Source of the DNA: Saturnia japonica
Lineage: Eukaryota > Arthropoda > Insecta > Lepidoptera > Saturniidae
Direction: 5' to 3'
NCBI GenBank assembly: GCA_033032175.1
Contig: CM065325.1
Location: 2,322,930 to 2,386,929, forward strand
DNA length: 64,000 nt
Below, one piece after another: positions 23,014-34,703 of the stretch. Position 1 is the stretch's first letter; each line of letters starts with the position of its first letter. The position numbers and the translations under genes are program-made. The notes below the pieces were generated by a model. That model had not been told where the DNA came from, made no database searches, and saw nothing but the letters and a program-made list of their open reading frames with translations.

Positions 23014-25700
23014 TGGAAACATATATTTTTTTAAATCTATATCAGTTTTATTATTTTTTTTTTTTATATTTCCCGGAGATCCAGTTCTTGCTAATAATTG
23101 GAAACAAATAGTACGGCGGAGTAGAAGTGAAACTTGGTGGAAACCGAAATCGCATATTTGTTCAATTTAATTCTGTAATAATTATAAATATATCACTAAG
23201 AAAAGACGACAGAAAATAAAAATAGGGTCTGCGCCTGCTAAGGTTTAGGTTACAAGGGCGGTGAAGTCTTTCCTGAAGCACGACAAATTCCACTGCTTCT
23301 TCCTTGGAGGAGGAACTCCAGCAAAGCACAATGTTCCAAAATATTCACCTTTCATAAGGTAATTAATTATACAACTATATAACGTTATATTATTAAAATA
23401 AAACCGTTTCATAATAAAATACATCCATTTTAGCATACCAAACGGGACATGTTCCGGTGTACCGGGACGTATGACAGCCCTGACTATATGTACGACCTGA
23501 ATATTGATCAGTTCAAAAAATATTATGTACAAAGCTCAAACTAGCGTGATACAGTAACTCTTATAACTTAATAGTTCAACACACACTGAACTTCACAATT
23601 GCAAACCCACATAGTAGGTTCTGGACGGGACCATTTTTATAATTTTTTTGAATAGTTTTATTTATTTGTTATTATAGGCTCACACAACTAGTTTCGATCA
23701 AACTTTCTTAGAATATATAGCTTTCATTTATAAATGTAATGTATGGTGATCATACCCTTCCAATGTGTAATTACAACATGCACATATAGATAGAAGAACC
23801 TATATTAAAATGACACTAAAGTTTTAACTAAGATGTACCTCATACAGAAACAAAAGAAAATGAAACATTTAAATACCATCTATTTCTAGTTGAGGCCAGA
23901 GAATCACAAAAACATAAATCAACTTGAAAACCAATGATGTTTTTTAAATAGATGCGTTATACTCTCACTATAAGCAATTTGAAACCGTAACAAAATTTGT
24001 TATCAGCATGTTGAAACAAAAGAGATAGAAAGTCACAGCGTAAGGCGGAAACTCTGTTGTCAAAAGGATAAAAGTTTCTTCTCGCTCACGCTGTTATCAA
24101 ACCAAAGGTGAACTGAGAGCAATTGCCCACCACCATTCACGGTGGCATGTAAAGAACGTCAATACCGTATCTACTTAAAAATATCATTGTTTAAAACGTA
24201 TACTATTGCAAAAAGAAAGCATGCGGATTATGGGACCATGTTGGCCTATATTGGTTCGTACTAGTGGCGAATTGAAGGTTTGGTTAATAATATAATTAAA
24301 CGACTACCTATACGTAGGACGCTGAAAGTTAATTTTTAAAGAAAGTCTGGTGATTCTATAAAACTGTGAAGCAATTTTTATATAAATATTATATCTGCTA
24401 CCTTTCTGCAAGTCTGCAATGATTTCATTTTAAAATACGTGAGACGTTTGTTGTAAGAGTTAGGTGCACTATAGGAACTATAGACAGTAAATACATAATA
24501 CGCATCTTTTTATAATTTGGTTTCTAGATATCAAAATTGCAAGCCGAGGTTCGTTCAGTGTGGCACCCTTGCACCTGTTACCATTTCGACTGAATGCCTT
24601 CTGCATTCGCCGCCAAGTCCGATAAAAATACAGGCCAAATGCGTAAGAAAGTTGGATAAGAAACAGCTCAAACATCTCCTATCTTTTCTTTACTTTGAGC
24701 AGCCCTCTCGTTCCTTTGTACGCTGCATTTTATTTGACCCATGCCTCATCAAATTACAACTGTTATTTACTATGTATTATTGAAGTAATACTTCTTATGC
24801 GGCGATTGGATAATTGGACGAGGATTCAGTGAAGTTTCAAGGACTTGTAACGTTTAGGCACGTTTCGTTACATAAGAGAGAAGAAAGATATAACATAGAG
24901 AGACGGAGAAAGACAGCTATACATTGTTTATCTTAATACGATTTAGGTTATCCGCGTCTGCATTTTTATAAAGTTTCACTTCTATCACGTTTATGGCGCT
25001 CCAGGCGCAACTTTTTTGTAAGTCTTTTTAATAAAAAAATTATATCTAAGTTTATAATTGCTTAAGATTAAACCAATAACTCATTAAGTAGCTAAATAGC
25101 TCATTAGTAGAATACTTGGTATTAACGAACGAAATAAATGATTTTCAAGCAATGCAAAATTGTACGTAATATAGCATATATATATAATAGCCGTGTTTTC
25201 CTCGTAGAGCAAGTTACGTACATAATTTCCGGGCGTTATCACCCGCCGCAAGACCGCAGAGCGACACTTGGCTTTTGCCCGTGTTGTGGATTAAGGTTCA
25301 ATGGCACTAAATGTGCCACTGTCTACTGTACAGTGCTGACCTCTTATCACTTAATCATCCAGTAAAATAATCAAATTTAAGGAAATGTTTTTGATGAGAG
25401 TGCATTTTTAGGATGCGTGCACACATTGTAACAGAATGTCTACACTGTGAAGTTGCTTGCTAAACATTTTGTTTTATCGTGGTGAACATAGTCACGTTCG
25501 ATGTTACGCATCACATAACTTAAAGTAGTACTATTGAAAGCAGTATAACTTCTAAAGCGCGTGTAGTGTCATAGAACATAAATTAGATTGTTACCTACTA
25601 ATGCTCCCATAGTTTTATCGCTGGTAGTTATGATGTGTTTTGCTGAATGACTCGTGGCCAACATTGCAACGACCACAGTGAAAATACTCGCCTTAGTATA
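23014..25700. other. Intergenic, no gene recognised
   Basis: 23245-23400 on the minus strand gives a codon-like stretch ending FRKDFTALVT and stop, of unknown origin and without clear splice sites. 24478-24783 is open on both strands but unremarkable. Otherwise AT-rich. Confidence 0.35.
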
Positions 25701-25788
25701 TCGACCCTTCGAGTCTCAAATGTAGTAAAAGCCATTTTGTCCAAAATCGACTTTAATATTGTACTACATTTGAGACTCGAAGGGTCGA
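25701..25788. repeat. Perfect 27-bp stem hairpin, 88 nt
   Basis: The left arm 25701-25727 (TCGACCCTTCGAGTCTCAAA then TGTAGTA) is the exact reverse complement of 25762-25788, with a 34-base loop. It may be a tiny MITE or a hairpin RNA precursor. Confidence 0.85.
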
Positions 25789-26221
25789 CATGTCTTCATA
25801 ATATGGTTGGAATGGCAGCGTCGCATTGGTTCACTGTTTTATAGCAAAAGCACTTTGAAGCTTGTCTTTACACGTTCGCAAGATTGACGAGAATTACTTT
25901 CAAACAAAATTCACTACTAGACCATTACTACGCGCTTCAAATGAGAAGATAATCGCGACCGCGCCGACTTCACTCATTACTTACTAAAATTGCACTAACA
26001 GTAACGAAAACATACAACAATAAATTGTTATTTGGAGTCAATGAGGCATATATAATATGTATTTAAAACGATGATGTTCCTGTAGTAGCTACCGAATCAA
26101 GCGGGTAGCAGGGATCTAAAGCCAACTGGGCCACGACCACCATGAACATGCTGATAAATCTATCTCACTAAATCTCTTTTGGTTTGTCGTGTTTCGGGAT
26201 CAGCCAGTGTATGTTTGTTTG

Positions 26222-26262
26222 TTGTGTGTGTGTGTGTATGTGTGTATGTGCGCGCGCTACGG
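26222..26262. repeat. (GT)n microsatellite
   Basis: An alternating GT tract interrupted by AT steps and ending in GCGCGCGC. Confidence 0.9.
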
Positions 26263-26383
26263 CTTAACTTAGTAAGTGCCATCTACAATAAATTTATTAA
26301 TATAACACAAGAGCAATTTTATTCTTAATCGTATAATATAATTGGACATACATTTCTTCGAGCATTTCTATATTTATATCTAA

Positions 26384-26740
26384 CTAGCGGTGCTCGCGAC
26401 TCCGCTCGCGTGGACTACAAATGCTGTCGGTATTGTGGTAACTCCACTACCACCCACGGAGGTCGCCCGCCGGGCTGCGAGGTTATTTCAAGATAAAAAT
26501 GCTTATTATTTGATTTGAGCGGAACCCTAAAGTAATAGTAGCCTAAAAGTTACTCCTTATAGCATCAGCTATCTGCCAGTGAATGTCCCATCAAAATCTG
26601 TTCAACCGTTACGGAGAATACCCAGAATAAACCGACAGAGACCAAACATTATTTTTTAATTATTTGTACCATTTGATTATAAATTACGTTTATATAATCA
26701 AAGTGTGTATACCTACCGTAAACTTTCATAAGCATTTAGT
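26384..26740 (-). mobile_element. Helitron-like repeat, copy B3
   Basis: Begins CTAGCGGTGCTCGCGACTCC then CGCTCGCGTGGACTAC, and contains GCGGAACCCTAAAGTAATAG, CCAGTGAATGTCCC and the ACTTTCATAAGCATTTAGTA tail shared with 19545 and 48321. Confidence 0.65.
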
Positions 26741-28362
26741 AAAAAGCTGTTATTTTGACATAAATCATTTAAAATTCTTGGTAACTCAACATTAATAAGT
26801 ACCGAACACAAAAGTTTGCTTTGTGCTTTTAAAAATTCAAGTATCGAAGTAATGCAGCGCGCGTCGCGGCATCAGCTAATGAGCTGGCGTACAGCGTAAA
26901 TGGTGAAGAGGGGGCGACTCGAAAACGCGGTAAGGTGCGGGGCGGGGCGGGCGGTAATGGCGCGCGGCGTCGGATGTCGCTGGGGGCGCCGCGCCGCGCC
27001 GTGCCACGTCGCGCCGCCCGATAACAAAATCACCGGAGAATGCACGAGACACGCAAATCTTTGATACGGCATGTAACCACACGGGCAGTCAGGCAGTCAT
27101 AGAAAAACAAATTGTTTCGTTTAGAGAATAACCTTTTCTTTTGTACCTATTTGATAAATGAAAACTTCATTATTACTGTACAGATTACTGGTCGTATAGA
27201 AAAAATAAGTATTTCTATACAAAAATTTACCCTATGTAGTCGTTTTTATTTTTGAAACATAAACTTGCACTATTTCGTGACTTATTATTGAAGCTATTAA
27301 GATTAATACAGTTTGGTTAATGTGCACAACTGGATTTATTTTAAAATAGTATCATAGAACAATAATTCTAAGATTTAAAAAAAACTCCTTTATAGTTTTA
27401 CACAAGGAGCCACCATGCCGGTAGAAACTGAAATTATTTAAACATTGGCGTAGCTAGCCAATTTTCGTAAGGCAGTGATGGTTAGCCAGCCAACTGATCA
27501 GCCATTATAAGCCGAATATTTTTTCTCAATATGAGAATAATAAAACTGGTTTATTCCTTCAATACTGACGATTTTTAACGAAACGATTACCCACTTGATA
27601 TTGGCAATAATAATCCTAAATAACTTGGATTGGTTTTGCCTGTTTGACTGTCATAGTGTATGTGGATAACTTAAAGAATAGCTACCTACTGTGCTACCTA
27701 CTTAACCAATTTTAATATAGTTTTTAGTCATTTATATCAACAAATAATGATTTTCTCATGAGAGTTTATATTAACCAAAATTCGTTTGCGTGATGTGAGC
27801 TTTTAACACCTGCGAAGACGCAGGCATAAATAAGTTCCTTATATAAACTACAAGGTTAACGTGTACTTTACATTAAAATGGAGGAATTTTCTCGATAACG
27901 CTTCTAGATCAGCCAGAGTATATGCAGCTGCCGAGAGGTTTACAGGCCAGCATAACAGCAATGACCGCATTAGCGTACTACAATAACAAATAAAAATGCC
28001 ATATCAAATGTTTCGTTTATCGTGAACTCAGCCAATGCCCAAAATATAGTGCGGACGGAGAGCGTCGTAAATCGGTGCACGGAGGTGCGCGGCGCGACGC
28101 GAGCGGGGGCCTTCGCGCGACCTCGCGACTCGCGGCTCGCTTGCCAAACACACCTACCTACCTACCTATCCACCACGAGTACATACATGACATTTACCGG
28201 CCGACTTCTATACTGCATATTGTCTCTACATACTTTACAACAGTATATTATGGACAAACCTTTGAAATGTTTCGGGACAAACTTTATGATCTTAACATTG
28301 TTAACGAATTCGCGGGTCGTAGATAAAAGGTAATTGCGAAAAAGGGGGCCTACTTCATACAT
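26741..28362. other. Intergenic with GC-rich patches
   Basis: 26855-27020 is GC-rich (gcgccgcgccgcgcc), as is 28070-28140. 28146-28168 is a short ACCT microsatellite. Overlapping open frames here look like compositional artefacts. Confidence 0.35.
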
Positions 28363-28363
28363 A

Positions 28364-28645
28364 TACTAGCGCAGCGCTTTGTCCGCGGTTTCGCTCGCAT
28401 CATAGTAACGTCAGAGTTGAAACAGTTGCTGTGGCCGAAATAGATCAGGAGTTCATCATCAGATATACCAATTTTCACACATCTATCTTCAAAAATGTCG
28501 CATTTTAAAACAAAATGCCCTTTTTTACCACTTTAAGAGCTAAATTTCCAAAAATCCTTAATGTTCACATAAAGTGTAAAAGGAACCCGTATTCAAATTT
28601 TCACGGTCCTAGCCCAATAGTTTGATATGTCAGTCGACATGATAT
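28364..28645 (-). repeat. Dispersed repeat with a tactagc...gcggtttcgctcgc end
   Basis: Starts CTAGCGCAGCGCTTTGTCCG then CGGTTTCGCTCGC. It continues with TTTTCACACATCTATC, AAGGAACCCGTATTC and AATTTTCACGGTCCTAGCCC, phrases typical of lepidopteran Helitron or LINE tails. Class not resolved. Confidence 0.5.
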
Positions 28646-28646
28646 A

Positions 28647-28897
28647 CGGCCGTTTTCAATAACATATCTGAGTTTACTATCCCCGATTAGTTCATATTTG
28701 TAATAAGTACTGTCTTTAACTTAAGACAGATATCGGCTTCCCTCTTATCTATTCAAACTATAGTATATGGATATATATTATGTATATGTATACGAAGAAC
28801 TATCCATTGATAGGTTATTGAAAAAAAGTAAGGACAAAGGTTATACTATATGTCTATCTTTTGTAACTAAAACAACGGACAGATTGGTTATTGAATC
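28647..28897 (+). mobile_element. MITE X, copy 1
   Basis: Matches 30534-30793 in inverted orientation over nearly its whole length. Shared blocks are CGGCCGTTTTCAATAAC, ATTACAAATATG-like, TATCCATTGATAGGTTATTG and TATGTCTATCTTTTGTAACT. The far end GGTTATTGAATCG is the decayed partner of the TIR. Confidence 0.7.
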
Positions 28898-29570
28898 GAA
28901 ATGTAAAGTTATATGAATCGGAATAGTATCATTAATGAGAAATTTGAATTTGAGAAACAAGATAATCAAAGGTCGGATCTATACAACTAGTAGGTACCTA
29001 AATTATACAGGCGCAAAGTGTTTTCAGATTTTGATCAGTAAGCCTGGTCACATTCTTTGACATTCCTATCAAAAATGTGCAAATTATTTGTTTCGCACGC
29101 GATTTTATGAAATGCCGCGGGCCGGATCTACAGCCGAGACTGGTCGAGCGTTGCCCATATAGGTTTTATAAAAACAAAACCCATAATAAGTAATAATGCT
29201 TGAAAACAACTCGTGTATTTTTTCTTCTTCATAACAACAAGTATGAAGATCATTTGTTATTGCGGTGTCCGCAGACCACGGTATGTTCTAACGCATTTCA
29301 AAGAGAATTACAGTAACTATCAGGGTGATACTTGAGCGTGTTGGCAATAAACTTTTCAGAGCGGAATAAAGCATTGCCGCCTGGTAGCAGAAAGTGTGGT
29401 GATGAAGCTTCTCAGTGAAACTACCAGATCCTACCACATCTAATGCAATGACTGAAAGTCATTTACAGCATCAACGACATATGAGAGCTTTCATCAAGGA
29501 TCAGAAAATATTTAAGATACCACAACTACAACAGCAACAGTAACCTTCGTACCGTATTTGCCTACAACTT
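28898..29570. other. Intergenic, no gene recognised
   Basis: AT-rich. No repeat boundary or gene supported. Confidence 0.35.
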
Positions 29571-29574
29571 GACG

Positions 29575-29735
29575 TCCATATAGTTACTGCTTCTCTCTTT
29601 AGAGTCGAAGCGTGAAGTTATAATTATAGCCTATAAATATAAACACAAAAATATAGGGGCAGACATTAGTGTGTTTAAAGAAACAAACGAAAACAATCTT
29701 TTGAGTTTTATATTATTCGTGTAGATTTGGATATT
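29575..29735 (-). mobile_element. Helitron (family A) 5' fragment
   Basis: Carries the inverse of the 5' half: GAGTCGAAGCGTGAAGTTAT, GCCTATAAATA, TTAGTGTGTTTAAAGAAACA and AAACAATCTTTTGAGTTTTA. The GC-rich 3' end is absent. Confidence 0.55.
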
Positions 29736-30274
29736 GGAATGAGTTTCTCAGAAACGCTTGTAACGATTTATACGAAATTTTGTATCTAGATAATGTTTTT
29801 ACTTTAAATTAAAAACTTAATATACACGATTTTTTTTGCCGGACACCAGGGGAAACTCGTTCGCCCAGATCATGTTATTATAATATCGAAAATGATGAAA
29901 TGTTAAGCCTAGAACAAATACGAAGTAATAAATGCGTAGACGTTAAAATGATCTACGCGCCTTATAGAGTAAGTATTAAATACATTAAGAACAAGAATAA
30001 AATCTTATTAATTATTAGTATAATGAGCATCATATGAATCTTATACAAACACAAATATGATTGTCACTGTAATAATTAAACACATCGTGTCGTAAACAAT
30101 TTTCATTTAGAAACAAACGCAAAAATAAAATATACTTAAGTAGTATTTCACAATGCAACTAAGTACGGAACACGTTTTCATTAACTTACGAAGCCAAAAG
30201 GAAATCATAACGAAATATTTCTCTATTTATATCGAGTACATACATATTATAAACCACAAGACATCAAACAATCG

Positions 30275-31140
30275 CATTAATCTCTCGAACAACCTGTCAG
30301 ATTTGAAAAATTCTTATTGCTTTTTATAGCCTATTTATTAAGATAATATTATATAGCCTATATAACTGAAGGTTACGACTCTGTGGACCGGAGCAGTGAC
30401 TATTAACATCAAGGGTGTAAGGGTGTCAAATTACATCTTAAAAACTGAGACGCTCAAGCCAACCTTACCTGCACGTGGTGCACCCCGCATAGGAAATGTC
30501 GATAGCGGGGTGGTAGGATTGTTTTACCCGACTAACGGTCGATATTTCAATAACCTGTTTATCCGTTGTTCCAGTTACTAAAGATAGACAAGTATAACCT
30601 TTTGCCCTTACTTTTTTTCGATAACCTATCAATGGATAGTTTTTGGTATCTACATAATATATATCCATATCCCATAATTCCCATAGCTTGAATAGATCTT
30701 TAGCCGATAACTAACTTAATTTAAAGAAAGTATTTATTACAAATATGTACTAATCGGGAATAGTAAACTCCAGATAGTTATTGAAAACGGCCGTAGGTCA
30801 CGACTACCAAGCACGTTATGAAAAGTTAGTCATAGTGACTCGTTTTTTGGGTGTCACGTTTCGGGATCAGCCTGCTCATATCCAGTTGAATTATTGCAGG
30901 CAGGCATGACAGCGGCCACCGTCGATGGATTACGATCTCTCGGTAGTCGCCGTTGTGTTAGTTCGGATTGTACTATGCTTACCACTAGGGACAGTACTGT
31001 AAATTTGCCGTGCTAATATAAAAGTAAGATGAATGATGATAGGCAACACGGTGATGGTCGATAGGCGGCGCGGGCGGCGCGGCGCATCGCGGGGGATTAA
31101 TCGTCTATTATGTTTATGTGAAACCGTGAGGCACAGCTAC
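30275..31140 (+). mobile_element. Helitron (family A) split by a MITE X insertion
   Basis: The 5' part at 30275-30412 has TAATCTCTCGAACAACCTGT, ATTATATAGCCTATATAACT, GTTACGACTCTGTGG and GGAGCAGTGACTATTAAC. The 3' part at 31020-31140 has CACGGTGATGGTCGATAGGC, a GC-rich GGCGGCGCGGGCGGCGC and GTGAAACCGTGAGGCACAGC. About 600 bp of unrelated sequence, including MITE X copy 2, lies between. Confidence 0.65.
30534..30793 (-). mobile_element. MITE X, copy 2, with terminal inverted repeats
   Basis: The left end ACGGTCGATATTTCAATAAC matches the inverse of the right end, CGGCCGTTTTCAATAAC. The element is flanked by TA on both sides, in line with a Tc1/mariner-type insertion. It has no coding capacity and is the inverted twin of 28647-28897. 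Confidence 0.7.
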
Positions 31141-31224
31141 TTTAATATAATTATTGATTGTTTAATTTGTGCTAGTTGTCTTTTTAAAAACGTTTCTATT
31201 AATCATTTAGTTATTATCTCTTAT

Positions 31225-31632
31225 TAGTTACGCCTGGGTTAGGGTTAGGTATGTTAGGAGTGAAATTGAGTGACAGGATAAGAAATAGTGTGATAAGAGA
31301 GCTTTGTGGTGTGAAATAAGATATCTTCACACGGATTGAGAAAGGAATGCTTAGATGGTTTGGGCATGTTGAGAGGATGAATGAAAGAAGAATGACTAAA
31401 CATATTTATGATGCGAGTGTGAAAAGAAACGTTGGAAGAGGAAGGCTTAGACAAACATTTATCGATCAAATCAGAGACGTTCTGAAGAAAGGTCAGGTCA
31501 AGAGTACTCTAAACCGACGAGCATGCATTAAAAGATTAATGATAATGAATGTCGAAGAAGCGAAAGAGGTATGCCAGGATCGTAGCAGGTGGAAGGACGA
31601 GGTCTCTGCCTACCCCATTGGGAAATAGGCGT
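31225..31632 (+). mobile_element. RTE-like LINE, ORF2 C-terminal fragment, copy 2
   Basis: Reads GVKLSDRI..SVIRELCGVK, a TAA, then DIFTRIEKGMLRWFGHVERM, NERRMTKHIYDASVKRN and, to the end, CQDRSRWKDEVSAYPIGK. The stop replaces a Glu codon within an otherwise continuous frame. The last 93 codons are open. Same family as 13595-14095; the RT domain is missing. Confidence 0.8.
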
Positions 31633-32519
31633 GATATATGTATGTGGGTTCTGCTGTAGAATTTAAAATAGTTCAGGTACGTACTATCATTTCTCGTCAT
31701 AATTTCACCTATCTGACCCCATATAGCATTTATTCATTGTCCTTATGAATCGTTTTCTTTAATGAGTTTTATGTAAAATAGTATAAAATCAATCAAAGTC
31801 AACGTTAAAGTACATATTATATATTTACATATGCGGCAATGTTTCAATTTCATATTATTATAACAAAATTATCAAATATGTGATCACGTGTAAAGTAGTC
31901 TCTCCAGCTTCTCAGTTGTGGTCCATGGAACACAAAGCGTATTGACAAATAGCACGATGTCGTCTCTGATACGTGAAGTCGTATAGATAAAATATTAATT
32001 AATCAATCCTACCATTGTTATTATTATTTGGTTCTACTAAATTAAAGTATAGTGATATACAGCATGATCCATATTGCATAATGCATAAATAGAATTTTCT
32101 CGTCCATTTCCAGTATTTATCGACTCAGTAAACATTCCAATTTACATGTTTCTTTGAATTAATTTAGTACCTACTGCAAAATCAAAATCGAAATCATCAT
32201 GCAGTTACACAATTGCTACGTAAGGGACTCTACATAATTTTATTAACTTTCACACAGTTTTTCATTCATTCATAATATTCCAGCTCTAGAAATGTCGAAT
32301 CTGAGACGAAAACGAGTAATTAGTTGGCAACTATTACGTACTTTGTAGACGGTCCCGAGACGTTATTACGAGTAAAAGTTCCGCAGTTATCAAAGTTACG
32401 GAACGCGGCGATTGTGGGAACAAACTTTTCTGGACTCAACTTTTTAAAGTTCGAAAGACAATGTCGATTTCGGAATCGCGTGTGCGATGTGACGATAAAT
32501 AATTAATTTGTGTGAATAT
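31633..32519. other. Intergenic, no gene recognised
   Basis: AT-rich sequence with no supported exon; grades into the GC-rich segment that follows. Confidence 0.35.
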
Positions 32520-32934
32520 CGCGGGGGATAGGTGGGTTGTTTACGGCTCGAAGGAGGCGGCAAGATGGCGGGGGCGAGTGCGGTTCGCGGATACGCGGGC
32601 GAAGGGGGGTTGAGCCGCGACGAACGGACACAAAGGAGAGGAGCGGCCGGTCGCGGACGCGGGCCGCGGGCCGGGCGCCGGGCGGCCTTATCAACGTGAG
32701 CACACAGTCGGCTCGCGCGTCTCGCGACGCACGTTCTCCTGCAACACCGCGAATCCTCCGCGTAGTGACTTGTGAACAACTGATCAGTGAAACTAGTGAC
32801 ACGTGCCGCGCATTGCGCATCCGAGCTATATTTTTATTGGTTGGAGTCCTCCATTCACGGAACGTTTATAATAACACAGCAATAACGGCTGGCCTGTCAA
32901 AAATTGTAAACAAAACACACGTGCCGGCTCGCAA
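32520..32934 (+). promoter_or_regulatory. GC-rich candidate promoter and 5' non-coding exon of dan
   Basis: This is the most GC-rich extended segment near dan. It contains CAAGATGGCGGGGG at about 32560, which resembles the YY1/Pho core and also opens a short frame of 44 codons (32565-32699) that would act as an upstream ORF. The segment ends at a perfect GTAAGT donor (32935-32940). The next good plus-strand acceptor before a gene is the TTGTTTCAG at 34679-34687, just ahead of the dan start codon. The assignment rests on position and splice signals only; a transcript of another gene is possible. Confidence 0.4.
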
Positions 32935-34282
32935 GTAAGTTTTTCATTTTAAATAAACTTTTCATTCGCTAACCCGTCACTTGTTTTTTTTTTTTTTTTG
33001 TAATCATAAACTCATCGTTTCCAGTTTTATAACTGATAAATTAACTCTAATGTCATTATATTTTGGCTACTAATAAATGATATTATGGTTAGTTGAATGA
33101 ATTGTTTCTCCACATTTTTAAATTAAAACTACAAAACTAGTCAATTTCATGTTTGTGTTTTAGTTTTTTTCAATTATTTTAAATACAGAAACGGTATTTA
33201 TTCACTCGAAAAATGTTATAATTGTCGCATTTTTTCAAATATAATAATTACCTAATATTATTTCCACGGGATAAATGCATTCTAATCAGACTTCAATGTT
33301 ACTAAAAATAGTAGAACACATTTATTTTATACATTATTTCCAACGAAAAATGCACTTAGCAGCACACGCCACACAGTACACTCGTATAACGCTTGCCCCC
33401 TATAATTGGATTACCTTTCTACCCATATCAAAAATATGGCATTGGGAAAGCGTAAAAAATATTCATTATCAAATTTTCATGACAAGTACAAAAAGAAAAC
33501 AAACATTTAGTACGCGTTGTTCGAATACGTATTTTAAAGTTTTTTATTTTAGAAAAACTTTCTGTTTAACTTTTTAAATGATGATGAATGATTTTAAATG
33601 ATCGCTGCGAAAAAGAGCGAGAAAACGTTCGCGCACTGCCATCTATCGGTGACCGAGTGAATGTACCGTAACCGCTTGCAAGGTCACCGTGTCAACGACC
33701 CGACAACTTTTGCCGCCTACTGTTGTCGTAGGTCATAATTTTATGTCTTCTTTTTGTTTATCTTTTTCGTAACTTTATTGCTTCCCGCGTTATTATTCTT
33801 TTTTATTCGCAGATTAGTGTTGCCATTATCGTAATGTTTATATCATGTAATATGTATTATTATTAGTTTTATTTGCTTACTGTGTTTATGGTATTTTAAA
33901 CAAATTATTTGCATCGTATATTAGGAATACATTATAACTTCTACTAAAATACAAAACATAATTTTAAAGTTTGTTTTAGAAATAGCATTTTAATCAAAAA
34001 ATACTGTGCGCGTGCTGTAACATCCGGATGCCTTTTGTTCACAATATTTTTAATAAAGCAAGAATATTCAATTTATCACTGTTGAAATGACATATTAAAA
34101 ATTATATTTCGCAGTACATAGTGCGCACTTATGGAAGTGAAAAACCTGTAGATAATGATTAAATGTGTCGACTACGGAATAACGAGGTAAAGTACCTCTT
34201 CTTGTCGACCTTCAATTATAATATGTATTTAAATTTTTTTGCTTGACGTACGAAAACTTAATTAAGTACTTGTTATATTACT
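32935..34282. other. Presumed dan intron
   Basis: AT-rich, with a T16 tract at 32984-32999. 33600-33730 is a GC-richer stretch with CTGCCATCTATCGGTG. No gene supported. Confidence 0.35.
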
Positions 34283-34580
34283 AGCTCCGCTTCACGGATT
34301 CATCCGTATTAAATTTATTTGACCATCCCTCCAGTTTCCACCACGAAGCCGCCAACGTACCCGTGTAGCCTGTCATTGTTCTGACTTCCTGTACAGCTTT
34401 CCAGATTGCTTGACATTCATAGTTACGTCTCCGCTCCCTTTAGGGTCGTAGAGTGAAGTTATATAACCTAATAACCTTTCTCATTAAATATTATTAGACT
34501 GGTAATTCCAAAGATTATCGCGTTCAAACAAACAAAAAAAACAGGCTCCTTAGAGTTATTTTTAGTTTATTAGTATAGAT
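34283..34580 (-). mobile_element. Helitron (family A) just upstream of the dan coding exon
   Basis: Left end ACTAGCTCCGCTTCACGG (3' terminus). The inverse family A words follow: CGCCAACGTACCCGTGTAG, TTGCTTGACATTCATAG, GGTCGTAGAGTGAAGTTAT and AGATTATCGCGTTCAAACA. It ends TTAGTATAGA (5' TC on the minus strand). It lies about 100 bp from the splice acceptor of the dan coding exon. Confidence 0.75.
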
Positions 34581-34703
34581 TATAACCAAACATTATATTT
34601 AAGAGATTTATTTGGGAAAATGACAATTTTCACATCATTTAATTACTATTTTTGTATTACCTACATCATTAATTTATGTTGTTTCAGAAAGCGAGAGGCC
34701 AAA

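Noticed and set aside
24478..24783. Open frames on both strands
   Set aside because: No recognisable protein or splice site.
26872..27082. Pro/Arg/Ala-rich frames
   Set aside because: Composition artefact of a gcgccgcg patch.
32444..32938. Three overlapping Arg/Pro-rich open frames on both strands
   Set aside because: They come from GC-rich composition with few stop codons; no homology is recognisable and they overlap a likely promoter/5' exon.
34620..34703. Extension of dan upstream to the first in-frame ATG
   Set aside because: A clear TTGTTTCAG acceptor at 34679-34687 lies within it and the sequence is AT-rich intron-like; the DNA-binding domain starts right after 34704.
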